From a bacterium (GTDB lineage: Bacteria > Patescibacteriota > Minisyncoccia > Phycocordibacterales > GCA-002787175), in contig JAUYJM010000011.1 in the NCBI GenBank assembly GCA_030689285.1, positions 1 through 21,561 on the forward strand: 21,561 nucleotides of DNA, read 5' to 3'. The position numbers were made by a program, and so were the translations under genes. Of the stretch, positions 15,990-21,561 are shown in pieces. The stretch's first letter is position 1. Every line of letters starts with the position of its first letter. A model generated the notes under the pieces. That model had not been told where the DNA came from. It ran no database searches and saw only the letters and a list, made by a program, of their open reading frames with translations.

Positions 15990-16442
15990 ATGATAGAAGG
16001 TCTTATAATAAAAGAAATCAAATCTCATCACGATGCCACCGGATTTTTCGCGGAACTGGCGAAAGAAGGGGAAGAAAGTTTTAGAGAGATAAAGCAGACA
16101 AGCTACAGCGAAACTTATCCGGGTGTCATAAAAGCATTTCATAAACACGACTACTGGGAACTCTGGGTTGTGGTAAAAGGTGTGGCGGAAATCGCTCTCT
16201 ATGACGGCAGAAAACAGTCTCAGAGCAAGGGAGAAAAACAAAGAATTGTCGCGGGTGAAAAAAATCTTTTGCTTTTAGCCATCCCGCCAAACGTGGCGCA
16301 CGGTTACAGAGCTCTAAACAACGCTTCCGTGGGCATCCTCTATCATGCCGCTTTCGCCTACGACCCGAAAAATCCGGGGATTGAAAATATACCGTACGAC
16401 TCTCCGGAGATAGGGTTTGATTGGAGCGCGCCGCACGGATGA
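15990..16442 (+). CDS. RmlC-like cupin, dTDP-sugar 3,5-epimerase family
   Basis: This 150-residue cupin has the RmlC landmarks: HDATGFFAEL matches the D-x-R-G-x-F-x-E start, GVIKAFHKHDYWELWVVVKG carries the likely catalytic His (H51) followed by the first cupin strands, IPPNVAHGY is the second His-containing strand, and AYDPKNPGIENIPYDSPEIG matches the family's ending before DW. It is shorter than typical RmlC (about 180 residues) and the GLH motif reads AFH. It may therefore be a diverged 3,5- or 3-epimerase or a related dTDP-keto-sugar isomerase. The rmlB- and rmlA-like genes at 19063-20861 would supply its dTDP-4-keto-6-deoxyglucose substrate. The 66-bp gap before it shows no clear promoter or SD. 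Confidence 0.82.
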   Translation: MIEGLIIKEIKSHHDATGFFAELAKEGEESFREIKQTSYSETYPGVIKAFHKHDYWELWVVVKGVAEIALYDGRKQSQSKGEKQRIVAGEKNLLLLAIPPNVAHGYRALNNASVGILYHAAFAYDPKNPGIENIPYDSPEIGFDWSAPHG

Positions 16443-16448
16443 AAACGT

Positions 16449-17423
16449 ATGCGTTCAAATCAAAAAGTTTTAATTCTGGGAGGAGCCGGTTTTTTTGGCC
16501 AAAACTTTGTCCGTTGGCTTTTGAAAAATGGAAGAAAGGAAATAACCGTTGTTGATTCTCTTGACCCTCTTTTTCAAAGCAAAAAAGAGGATTTCGGCGC
16601 TATTTATGACGATATACGGTTTATTCAGGGAGATATAAGGGACGAAAAGCTTCTGGCTTCGGTCGTGCCGAATACTGATATTATTTTCAATCTGGCGGGA
16701 CAAACTTCCCATCCGAACTCGCTGAAGGACCCAATATCTGATGCGGGTGTAAATGTCATAGGAATCTTGAAAGTTCTTCTGGCCGTCAAGGACTTGAATC
16801 CAAACGCCATTGTGGCGTTTTCTTCCTCTAGCACTCTTGTGGGCAAAGCGTTGTCTGAAGTCATAGACGAAAACCACGCGGAAAGACCTTTGGATATATA
16901 TTCCGCCCACAAAGGCATAGCGGAAAAATATCATCGTATTTTCAGCAATTCCTACGGATTGAAAACTCGCGTGATAAGGTTCGCAAACCTTTACGGCCCT
17001 TATGGCAAGGCGGATTCGGCGTTCGGGTTTGCAAATCACTTTATAAACAAAGCAATAAACGGAGAAAAATTGACGGTTTTCGGCGATGGCGCGCAAATTA
17101 GAAATATGCTTTTTGTTGAAGACGCTTGTGAAGCTCTGTGGGCCGCGACGGATAGCCAATTGCCGGAAGGCGAGCCATTTTTCGCGGCTCACGAAGAACA
17201 TCTGTCTGTAAAAGAAATAGCGTGGACCATAGCGGAAATTTTCGGAACCTGCGCTCAAACGATACCTTGGCCGGAAGACAGAAAAAAAATAGAGATTTCT
17301 CATCAAAAAATTTCTTCGGAAAAGTTTCGCGCTTTAACCGGCTGGAGACCGAAGTACTCATTGGCGGAAGGACTGCTTCTGACAAAAAAAGCTATGAATG
17401 CAAATCTGAAATCACTTGATTAA
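16449..17423 (+). CDS. Extended-SDR NAD-dependent sugar epimerase/dehydratase
   Basis: This 324-residue extended short-chain dehydrogenase has the NAD-binding GGAGFFGQN (residues 11-19), the Ser/Thr segment AFSSSSTLVG near 126-131, and the catalytic Y151-x-x-x-K155 pair in YSAHKGIAEK. Substrate-side segments IRFANLYGPYG and TVFGDGAQIRNMLFVEDACE resemble the UDP-glucose 4-epimerase/CDP-sugar epimerase branch. It would epimerise or dehydrate an NDP-sugar for the transferases in this locus. It is not RmlD-like by sequence, so it is not an obvious rhamnose reductase. It begins 6 bp after the cupin gene and ends 13 bp before the repeat region that carries the DUF559 gene. Confidence 0.9.
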   Translation: MRSNQKVLILGGAGFFGQNFVRWLLKNGRKEITVVDSLDPLFQSKKEDFGAIYDDIRFIQGDIRDEKLLASVVPNTDIIFNLAGQTSHPNSLKDPISDAGVNVIGILKVLLAVKDLNPNAIVAFSSSSTLVGKALSEVIDENHAERPLDIYSAHKGIAEKYHRIFSNSYGLKTRVIRFANLYGPYGKADSAFGFANHFINKAINGEKLTVFGDGAQIRNMLFVEDACEALWAATDSQLPEGEPFFAAHEEHLSVKEIAWTIAEIFGTCAQTIPWPEDRKKIEISHQKISSEKFRALTGWRPKYSLAEGLLLTKKAMNANLKSLD

Positions 17424-17435
17424 AACTGTTATAAC

Positions 17436-17551
17436 CCCTCACACTCTTATTCGCCCTTTCGTAAAGGGAGTACCGCCTTCTTAGGCGGGGAGGGATTTAT
17501 TCTCCCTTTTGTAAAGGGAGTACCCGAGTCGGCGAGGGGGAGGGATTTCTA
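17436..17551 (+). repeat. Two tandem hairpin repeat units upstream of DUF559
   Basis: Unit B1 has hairpin 1 CCCTTTCGTAAAGGG (17454-17468), linker, hairpin 2 CCGCCTTCTTAGGCGG (17473-17488) and the GGAGGGATTT end. Unit B2 has hairpin 1 CTCCCTTTTGTAAAGGGAG (17502-17520), a different second module (CCCGAGTCGGCGAGGG, 17523-17538) and GGAGGGATTT ending at 17548. B1 is nearly identical, over about 65 nt, to 21225-21290. The DUF559 start codon lies 8 bp after the last unit. Confidence 0.85.
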
Positions 17552-17556
17552 AATTT

Positions 17557-18138
17557 ATGAAACTCCACTACCAAAAACATCTGAAATTATTCTCTAAAGA
17601 ACTACGCAAACAAGGTATCTTATCAGAAGTTCTTCTGTGGGGTGAACTCAAAGGAAACAAGTTAGGTATCCGATTTCTCCGCCAAAGACCTATAGGAAAA
17701 TATGTTGTTGATTTCTACTGCCACAAATTGAATCTGGCGATTGAAGTTGATGGAGCGGCAAGCCACGACAGTAAAGTAGAAAAAGACATTGAAAGGCAGA
17801 AAGTTTTGGAATCGTCAGGTGTGCACGTTGTCAAAGTTACTGATTCGGATGTGAGATATAACATGAGCGGGGTTGTTGAGATGATTAAAGAAAAAATCCT
17901 CCGTCATCAGAGTGACCACCCTCCTTTACAAAAGGAGGAAAAAATCCTCCGTCATCAGAATCCCTCAATTCCATTCGAAATAAATGACCACCCTCCTTTA
18001 ACGCAAATCCCCCCAAGGGGAGCCCCCTTTATGAAAGGGGGAATAGGAGGAATAAAGCCATTTCTCTGCAGGTGTGTGTGGGTGCAGATGTCTTTTTTGG
18101 TTTTAACAAACTTTGTGTTATATTTTCAATATGAATAA
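17557..18138 (+). CDS. DUF559 endonuclease-like protein with repeat-encoded tail
   Basis: Residues 1-113 form a complete DUF559 domain (Vsr-like, PD-(D/E)XK-type fold): EVLLWGELKG with E24, FLRQRPIGKYVVDFYC with D52, LAIEVDG with E63 and D65, then the SH at 69-70, and a final strand VHVVKVTDSDV. These match the acidic residues expected of an active nuclease. Residues after about 113 are read from inverted hairpin repeats (LRHQ twice, DHPPL twice, PRGAPFMKGG) and are low-complexity, so the functional protein probably ends near the core. The stop at 18136-18138 overlaps the next gene by 8 bp. Repeats flank the gene on both sides in opposing orientation. It has no evident link to sugar metabolism and looks like an insertion into the glycan locus. 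Confidence 0.85.
   Translation: MKLHYQKHLKLFSKELRKQGILSEVLLWGELKGNKLGIRFLRQRPIGKYVVDFYCHKLNLAIEVDGAASHDSKVEKDIERQKVLESSGVHVVKVTDSDVRYNMSGVVEMIKEKILRHQSDHPPLQKEEKILRHQNPSIPFEINDHPPLTQIPPRGAPFMKGGIGGIKPFLCRCVWVQMSFLVLTNFVLYFQYE
17894..18054 (-). repeat. Inverted hairpin repeat units downstream of DUF559
   Basis: Three units lie in the opposite orientation to those upstream. C1 (17894-17938) has AAATCCTCC, then GTCA-TCAGAG-TGAC, then the 8-bp hairpin CCTCCTTTACAAAAGGAGG (17920-17938). C2 (17942-18000) repeats AAATCCTCCGTCATCAG and ends in half of a hairpin, apparently cut by the next copy. C3 (18005-18041) has AAATCCCCCC, a CCCC-AA-GGGG hairpin and CCCCCTTTATGAAAGGGGG (18023-18041). All overlap the 3' part of the DUF559 reading frame. 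Confidence 0.82.
18097..18124 (+). promoter_or_regulatory. Sigma70-type promoter, probably leaderless, for the second SDR
   Basis: TTGGTT (18097-18102) and TATATT (18119-18124) are spaced 16 bp apart. The -10 is followed by exactly 6 nt (TTCAAT) and the ATG at 18131, so transcription should begin on the start codon. It lies just after the inverted repeat units and would give the SDR its own promoter, cut off from the upstream operon by the DUF559 element. Confidence 0.6.
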
Positions 18139-19060
18139 AAACAAAATAGTGATTACCGGCGCTTTAGGGCACATAGGGTCGGCGCTCATCAGAAATTTGC
18201 CGAAGGGCGCGAGCGAAGTTTTTCTTTTAGACAATCTTTCTTCGCAGAGATATCCGTCTTTGTTTGATTTGCCTCCCAAACCGATATTGACTTTTTTTGA
18301 AGGCGACATACGCACCGCGGAAATGGAAAAATACACAGAGGGAGCGAAAATACTTGTGCATCTTGCCGCCATAACAAACGCGGAAGGAAGTTTTGACAGG
18401 CAAAAGGAAGTGGAAGATGTGAATTTTGAAGGGTTGAAAAAAGTGGCCGATGCCTGCCTCAAAACTGGCACAAAACTCATCTTTCCGTCTTCCACAAGCG
18501 TATACGGCAGTCAGTCGGCTTTGGTAGACGAAACTTGCTCGGAACTTGTGCCGCAAAGTCCTTACGCGGATTCAAAACTCAAAGCGGAAGAGTATCTTAA
18601 GAGTCTCAAGGAAAAAGGACTGAAGTTTGTCGTATGTCGCTTCGGCACAATTTTCGGCTGGTCGGTCGGTATGAGATTTCATACCGCAGTGAACAAATTT
18701 ATCTGGCAGGCGGTAAACGGCCTGCCCATAACTGTCTGGAAAACGGCGTGGGAGCAGAAGCGTCCGTACTTGGATTTGTCTGATTGCGTGTCGGCAATCC
18801 ACTTTTTAATTGAAAACGACCTGTTTGATGGAGAAATTTACAACATTCTAACCAAGAACTTTACGGTCAAAGATATCGCCGAAGCTATAAAACGTTTTAC
18901 GCCATCGCTAAAAGTCGCTTATGTTGATTCTAAAATTATGAACCAGCTTTCTTACGATGTCAGCGACGCGAAAATCCGTAGCAAAGGGTTTTTACCAGAA
19001 GGGGATTTGGAAAAGAGAGTGGGAGAGACAGTCAAAAAACTTGAGGGCGTGAAAATATAA
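18131..19060 (+). CDS. Extended-SDR NAD-dependent sugar epimerase/dehydratase
   Basis: I choose the ATG at 18131 (MNKNKIVITG), giving 309 residues. A longer frame from a TTG at 18113 would add six residues that overlap the promoter. The NAD-binding motif is TGALGHIGS (G10, G13, G16), followed by LVHLAAITN, FPSSTSVYG and the catalytic Y145-x-x-x-K149 in YADSKLKAEE. RPYLDLSDCVSAI and NILTKNFTVKDIAEAI are typical of UDP-hexose epimerase-like SDRs. It probably modifies an NDP-sugar for the locus. It is separated from the other SDR by the DUF559 element and is convergent with the rmlB-like gene, with only 2 bp between the two stop codons and no visible terminator. The exact reaction is unassigned. 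Confidence 0.88.
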   Translation: MNKNKIVITGALGHIGSALIRNLPKGASEVFLLDNLSSQRYPSLFDLPPKPILTFFEGDIRTAEMEKYTEGAKILVHLAAITNAEGSFDRQKEVEDVNFEGLKKVADACLKTGTKLIFPSSTSVYGSQSALVDETCSELVPQSPYADSKLKAEEYLKSLKEKGLKFVVCRFGTIFGWSVGMRFHTAVNKFIWQAVNGLPITVWKTAWEQKRPYLDLSDCVSAIHFLIENDLFDGEIYNILTKNFTVKDIAEAIKRFTPSLKVAYVDSKIMNQLSYDVSDAKIRSKGFLPEGDLEKRVGETVKKLEGVKI

Positions 19061-19062
19061 TT

Positions 19063-20031
19063 TTAAACCACGGTCTTATCTTTATAGTACTTCCAAGTTT
19101 TTCTCACGCCTTCTTCAAAAGAGATTCTCGGTTCCCATCCGAGTTCTTTTTTTATTTTCGCGCTGTCTATGGCGTACCGAAAGTCGTGTCCCGGACGGTC
19201 TTTTACATACTCAATGTAGCTCTCGTCTTTTCCGGCAAGTCCCAAAAGCGTTCTGGCGATTTCAAGGTTCGTTTTTTCAGTATTTCCGCCTACGTTATAG
19301 ATTTCTCCGCTTTTCCCGAAATGAAAAGCTTTGTCTATCGCTTCTACATGGTCATCCACATAAATCCAGTCTCGCACGTTTTCTCCTTTGGCGTAAAGCG
19401 GCGCTTTCTCTCCCGACAAAAGCGAGATTATAAATTTCGGCATAAATTTGGTTTTGTCCTGCCTCGGGCCAAAATTGTTTGAGCATCTGGTAATGACGGT
19501 ATTTAGGCCGAAAGTCTTGTGATATGACAGCACTATATGGTCGGCCGCCGCTTTTGAAGCGCTATAGGGGCTGGTAGGGGAGAGGGGGGTATCTTCTCGG
19601 AAAGACGGTTCACTCATTGAAAGAGCGCCGTAAACTTCGTCCGTTGATATCTGATGAAAGCGCCTAACACCAAACTGTTTGGATAAAAAAAGTAAGTTGT
19701 GCGCGCCCAAAACGTTTGTCTCTATAAATATATGGGGAGAAAGAATGCTTGCATCTACATGACTTTCCGCCGCGAAGTTTATAACATCCGTGGGTTCATA
19801 TTTTTTAAAAAGGAGCTCAAGTTCAGACAGGTTTCTTATGTCAACCTTTTCAAAGCGGTAATTTGCAAAATCTTCCACCGTAAGGTTGTTCAATGAGCCG
19901 GCGTAAGTTAAAGCGTCAATGTTTATAAAAAAATAATCCGAATACTCGGGAACTTTAATGTTTAGAAAGTTACTGCCAATAAAACCGGCCCCTCCTATTA
20001 CGAATATCTTTTTTTTATATAACAAGGTCAT
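19063..20031 (-). CDS. rfbB: dTDP-glucose 4,6-dehydratase
   Basis: This 322-residue RmlB/RfbB protein converts dTDP-glucose to dTDP-4-keto-6-deoxyglucose. NAD binds at GGAGFIGSN (residues 13-21). The family-specific segments ESHVDASI and STDEVYG are present, with the dehydratase residues T130, D131 and E132, and the catalytic pair Y156/K160 in YSASKAAADH. RCSNNFGPRQ and VRDWIYVDDH further separate it from epimerases. It is slightly shorter than the usual 330-360 residues. It lies 95 bp downstream of the rmlA-like gene on the same strand, so the two probably form a unit that feeds the RmlC-like cupin at 15990. The ATG at 20031 has no clear SD. Confidence 0.95.
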   Translation of the reverse strand: MTLLYKKKIFVIGGAGFIGSNFLNIKVPEYSDYFFINIDALTYAGSLNNLTVEDFANYRFEKVDIRNLSELELLFKKYEPTDVINFAAESHVDASILSPHIFIETNVLGAHNLLFLSKQFGVRRFHQISTDEVYGALSMSEPSFREDTPLSPTSPYSASKAAADHIVLSYHKTFGLNTVITRCSNNFGPRQDKTKFMPKFIISLLSGEKAPLYAKGENVRDWIYVDDHVEAIDKAFHFGKSGEIYNVGGNTEKTNLEIARTLLGLAGKDESYIEYVKDRPGHDFRYAIDSAKIKKELGWEPRISFEEGVRKTWKYYKDKTVV

Positions 20032-20126
20032 AATGCTAAAAGCTGGGGTTTACCTTTCTTGCTTTCATGTACATCAGCGATTTATTGGAGTCATAAAATC
20101 TAGATTGGTGTAATATGAAAAATGCG

Positions 20127-20861
20127 TTACTTTGAATATTTCTTTTTCATATATTTTGACGCCTCCAAAAGCGCGTCAAAAGTCCCAATATCAAACCACG
20201 GTTTTTTCAGCATCACTGCTTCAAGAGTTCCTTCTTGCGCGTACTTGTTGTTCAAATCGGTGATTTCCAATTCGCCCCGTTTTGACAGTTTCTGTCCGTC
20301 CAGTTTTTGGAAAACGGTATTATCATATATATAAACTCCGGTTACCGCCAGAGACGACTTCGGCTTATCCGGCTTCTCTTCAATGCAGATGACTCTGCTA
20401 TGTTTGTCCACTTCGGCCACTCCGAACGCTCTCGGGTCTTTAACTTTTTTTAAAAAAACTTTCGCGCCACCTTTAAAATTTTCAACATGCGTCAAAAGGT
20501 CGTCCTCCACAATATTGTCGCCTAGAAAAAAAACAAGATTGTCGGTTCCGATGTAATCGCGAGCAATGTGAAGACCGTAAGCGATGCCAGTGGCCGCGTT
20601 TTGAATGCCGTAAATGATTTGAATTTGTGTCCCGGTTTTTTGAGAAACGAAATCCTTTCCAGAACCTAGAAGTTGCACAAAATGATTTAACGAGTGAGGA
20701 TTAGCAACAATCATTATACGGTCAATTCCGGCGGACACAATCTTGTCAATAATATGAAAAATTACCGGTCTGTTGTAGAGCGGCAAAAGATGTTTGTTTG
20801 TTATGGCTGTAAGGGGGTAGAGACGAGTACCGTTGCCACCGGCCATTATCACTGCTTTCAT
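20127..20861 (-). CDS. rfbA: Glucose-1-phosphate thymidylyltransferase-like nucleotidyltransferase
   Basis: This 244-residue protein makes dTDP-glucose (or a related NDP-sugar) from a sugar 1-phosphate and NTP. The nucleotide loop MAGGNGTRLYPLT (residues 6-18), the conserved TNKHLLPLYNRPVI with K23, and FFLGDNIVED with the metal-binding D115 all fit the RmlA family. It is about 45 residues shorter than standard RmlA and lacks the C-terminal extension, a form I associate with short RmlA-like proteins in CPR bacteria and archaea. Its neighbour rfbB supports a dTDP-glucose role, although the base specificity is inferred. It is one of the few genes here with a Shine-Dalgarno-like GAGG, 5 nt before its ATG. 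Confidence 0.9.
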   Translation of the reverse strand: MKAVIMAGGNGTRLYPLTAITNKHLLPLYNRPVIFHIIDKIVSAGIDRIMIVANPHSLNHFVQLLGSGKDFVSQKTGTQIQIIYGIQNAATGIAYGLHIARDYIGTDNLVFFLGDNIVEDDLLTHVENFKGGAKVFLKKVKDPRAFGVAEVDKHSRVICIEEKPDKPKSSLAVTGVYIYDNTVFQKLDGQKLSKRGELEITDLNNKYAQEGTLEAVMLKKPWFDIGTFDALLEASKYMKKKYSK

Positions 20862-20872
20862 AGTACCTCATC

Positions 20873-20901
20873 ATACTATATAAAGAATAAAGGTATTGCA
20901 A
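20873..20901 (-). promoter_or_regulatory. Promoter and SD for the rfbA-rfbB unit
   Basis: On the minus strand TTGCAA (20896-20901) and TAGTAT (20873-20878) are 17 bp apart. An overlapping TATAGT gives 15 bp. GATGAGG follows and then the ATG. Unlike the three leaderless starts on the plus strand, this start has a recognisable SD, although the leader would still be very short. Confidence 0.55.
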
Positions 20902-21217
20902 CGTAGGGCGATTGACGGGAGACATAAACCGAGAAGGGGTTTAACTTCAAAACCATAAAAACCAAAATTCCGATATTCAGGCGACGGTGTATTTCAAAAG
21001 ACAAGACAAAATTCCACAAAACCATAGAAACCAAGATAAGGAAGAGTTTACAGACAGCAGGCATAAAATACATAAACTAATATAAACCTTGATAAAGTAA
21101 TATATGAGATAATCAATTAAGTTATTAAGTATTATACAGTTTTAGTTAGATTTATGATTATTTTTTAAGGATTACTATGGTTCGGCTGTAGGTTACCAAT
21201 TTTCTTGCAAACGGAGA
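20902..21217. other. AT-rich intergenic stretch, no convincing gene
   Basis: This stretch is clearly more AT-rich than the genes around it. A degenerate direct repeat is visible: CAAAACCATAAAAACCAAA at 20948-20966 and CAAAACCATAGAAACCAAG at 21017-21035 (17 of 19 bases). The only ORF of note is a 65-codon minus-strand frame that overlaps the rfbA promoter, and I do not accept it. Confidence 0.5.
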
Positions 21218-21303
21218 CTCTATTCTCCCTTTCGTAAAGGGAGTACCGCCTTCTTAGGCGGGGAGGGATTTTTTCTCCCTTTTGTAAAGGGTGAGGAAGC
21301 GAA

Positions 21304-21385
21304 TACATGGAGCTTTCGCAAGACTCATTGAGGATTTTTGTGAGCGAAGCGAAACAAAAAGCCCAATGAGTGGACAGCTTATGTA
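21304..21385. repeat. 82-nt nested foldback inside repeat unit D2
   Basis: Four nested paired blocks lie in order: TACAT 21304-21308 with ATGTA 21381-21385, AGCT 21311-21314 with 21376-21379, ACTCATTG 21323-21330 with CAATGAGT 21364-21371, and TTTTTGT 21335-21341 with ACAAAAA 21354-21360. Together they give 24 base pairs around a purine-rich loop. Confidence 0.75.
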
Positions 21386-21416
21386 AGAAGTACCGCCTTC
21401 GGGACAGAAGTGACAG

Positions 21417-21458
21417 ATGGGCACCATCACTCCCACGAACGGGAGTGATGGTGCCCAT
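21417..21458. repeat. 18-bp inverted repeat, second copy of the 7151 palindrome
   Basis: Arms 21417-21434 and 21441-21458 are exact reverse complements around ACGAAC. The sequence is the same core as at 7151-7206. The 3' side carries a tandem duplication of GGTGCCCAT (21450-21467), and the 5' side repeats GACAGA, so the arms appear to have grown by slippage. CGCC and GGCG of the ordinary second hairpin lie outside it. Confidence 0.85.
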
Positions 21459-21561
21459 GGTGCCCATTTGTCCTGGCGATGAGGGATTTACTCTCCCTTT
21501 TGTAAAGGGATCACTGCATTCTTATGCAGGAGGGATTTTTTCTCCCTTTCAACAAATCCTC

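Larger units (their letters stand above)
21218..21561 (+). repeat. Tandem array of the hairpin repeat family, runs off the window
   Basis: Three plus-orientation units are visible. D1 (21225-21271) has CTCCCTTTCGTAAAGGGAG plus CCGCCTTCTTAGGCGG (21246-21261). D2 (21275-21490) has hairpin 1 followed by an 82-nt foldback and a second hairpin enlarged by the same palindrome as at 7151. D3 (about 21493-21541) has hairpin 1 and CTGCATTCTTATGCAG. A further partial unit follows to the window end. Every unit ends in a GAGGGATTT-type sequence. There is no nuclease gene within the visible part. Confidence 0.85.

Noticed and set aside
16470..17306. 278-codon minus-strand ORF opposite the SDR at 16449
   Set aside because: It is fully antisense to a gene with clear NAD-binding and catalytic motifs. 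Its translation has no recognisable domain and reads like a shadow frame.
17454..17538. Hairpin units as ordinary intrinsic terminators
   Set aside because: The stems are followed by GGGAGGGATTT and not by a direct T-run. They occur in tandem and in both orientations, unlike the clean terminator at 7271-7308.
18113..18130. TTG at 18113 as the start of the second SDR
   Set aside because: The six extra residues overlap the -10 box. The ATG at 18131 directly precedes the Rossmann motif and fits the leaderless spacing.
20876..21073. 65-codon minus-strand ORF upstream of rfbA
   Set aside because: It overlaps the rfbA promoter, lies in AT-rich sequence, lacks an SD and has no recognisable domain. 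Chance hydrophobic content is expected here.
21218..21561. CRISPR array
   Set aside because: The repeats are palindromic units of uneven spacing with shared and enlarged internal hairpins. There are no unique spacers of constant length and no cas genes.

Overview
The window is an envelope-glycan biosynthesis locus from a small-genome bacterium, most likely a member of the Candidate Phyla Radiation (Patescibacteria/Parcubacteria type). That assignment is an inference. It rests on tight packing with repeated 4-bp ATGA stop/start overlaps, Lys/Phe-rich proteins, few Shine-Dalgarno sequences, a short RmlA-type enzyme and a DUF559 nuclease embedded in palindromic repeats. TGA is used as a stop, so the TGA-recoding Gracilibacteria/SR1 groups are unlikely. 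No ribosomal or housekeeping marker is present to settle the taxonomy.

Layout. (1) 1-7066 (+): four single-domain GT4 glycosyltransferases (the first cut by the window edge), one GT4-GT4 fusion and one SAM methyltransferase, mostly joined by ATGA overlaps. (2) 7067-7468: a palindromic repeat element, a strong intrinsic terminator, and a promoter that places transcription start on the next ATG. (3) 7469-14915 (+): three tandem paralogues of a poorly characterised GT-B-like family with an S/G-W-D motif, a methyltransferase, a GT-C membrane glycosyltransferase and a polyprenyl-phosphate GT2. (4) 14955-17423 (+): a flippase-like membrane protein, an RmlC-like cupin and an extended SDR epimerase. 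(5) 17436-18054: a DUF559 nuclease bracketed by hairpin repeats in inverted orientation. (6) 18131-19060 (+): a second extended SDR. (7) 19063-20861 (-): rmlB-like and rmlA-like genes, convergent with the SDR. (8) 20862-21561: promoter, an AT-rich stretch, then a tandem array of the same hairpin repeats running off the window.

How the genes fit together. The RmlA, RmlB and RmlC-like proteins and the two SDRs would make activated 6-deoxy or epimerised sugars. The cytosolic GT4 and SWD-motif enzymes would assemble a glycan. The GT2/GT-C pair would add a lipid-linked sugar on the outer face of the membrane, and the methyltransferases would modify sugars or glycan ends. No Wzx, Wzy or ABC exporter is visible, so the locus must continue outside the window.

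The most unusual feature is the repeat family. Each unit has an 8-bp hairpin (CTCCCTTT-NGT-AAAGGGAG type), a second variable hairpin, and a GGGAGGGATTT end. Units point inward on both sides of the DUF559 gene. At 7075-7257 the two end types abut with no gene between them, and at 21.2-21.56 kb they form an array. The pattern suggests a nuclease-mobilised palindromic element, analogous to REP/RAYT systems, with gene-less derivatives.
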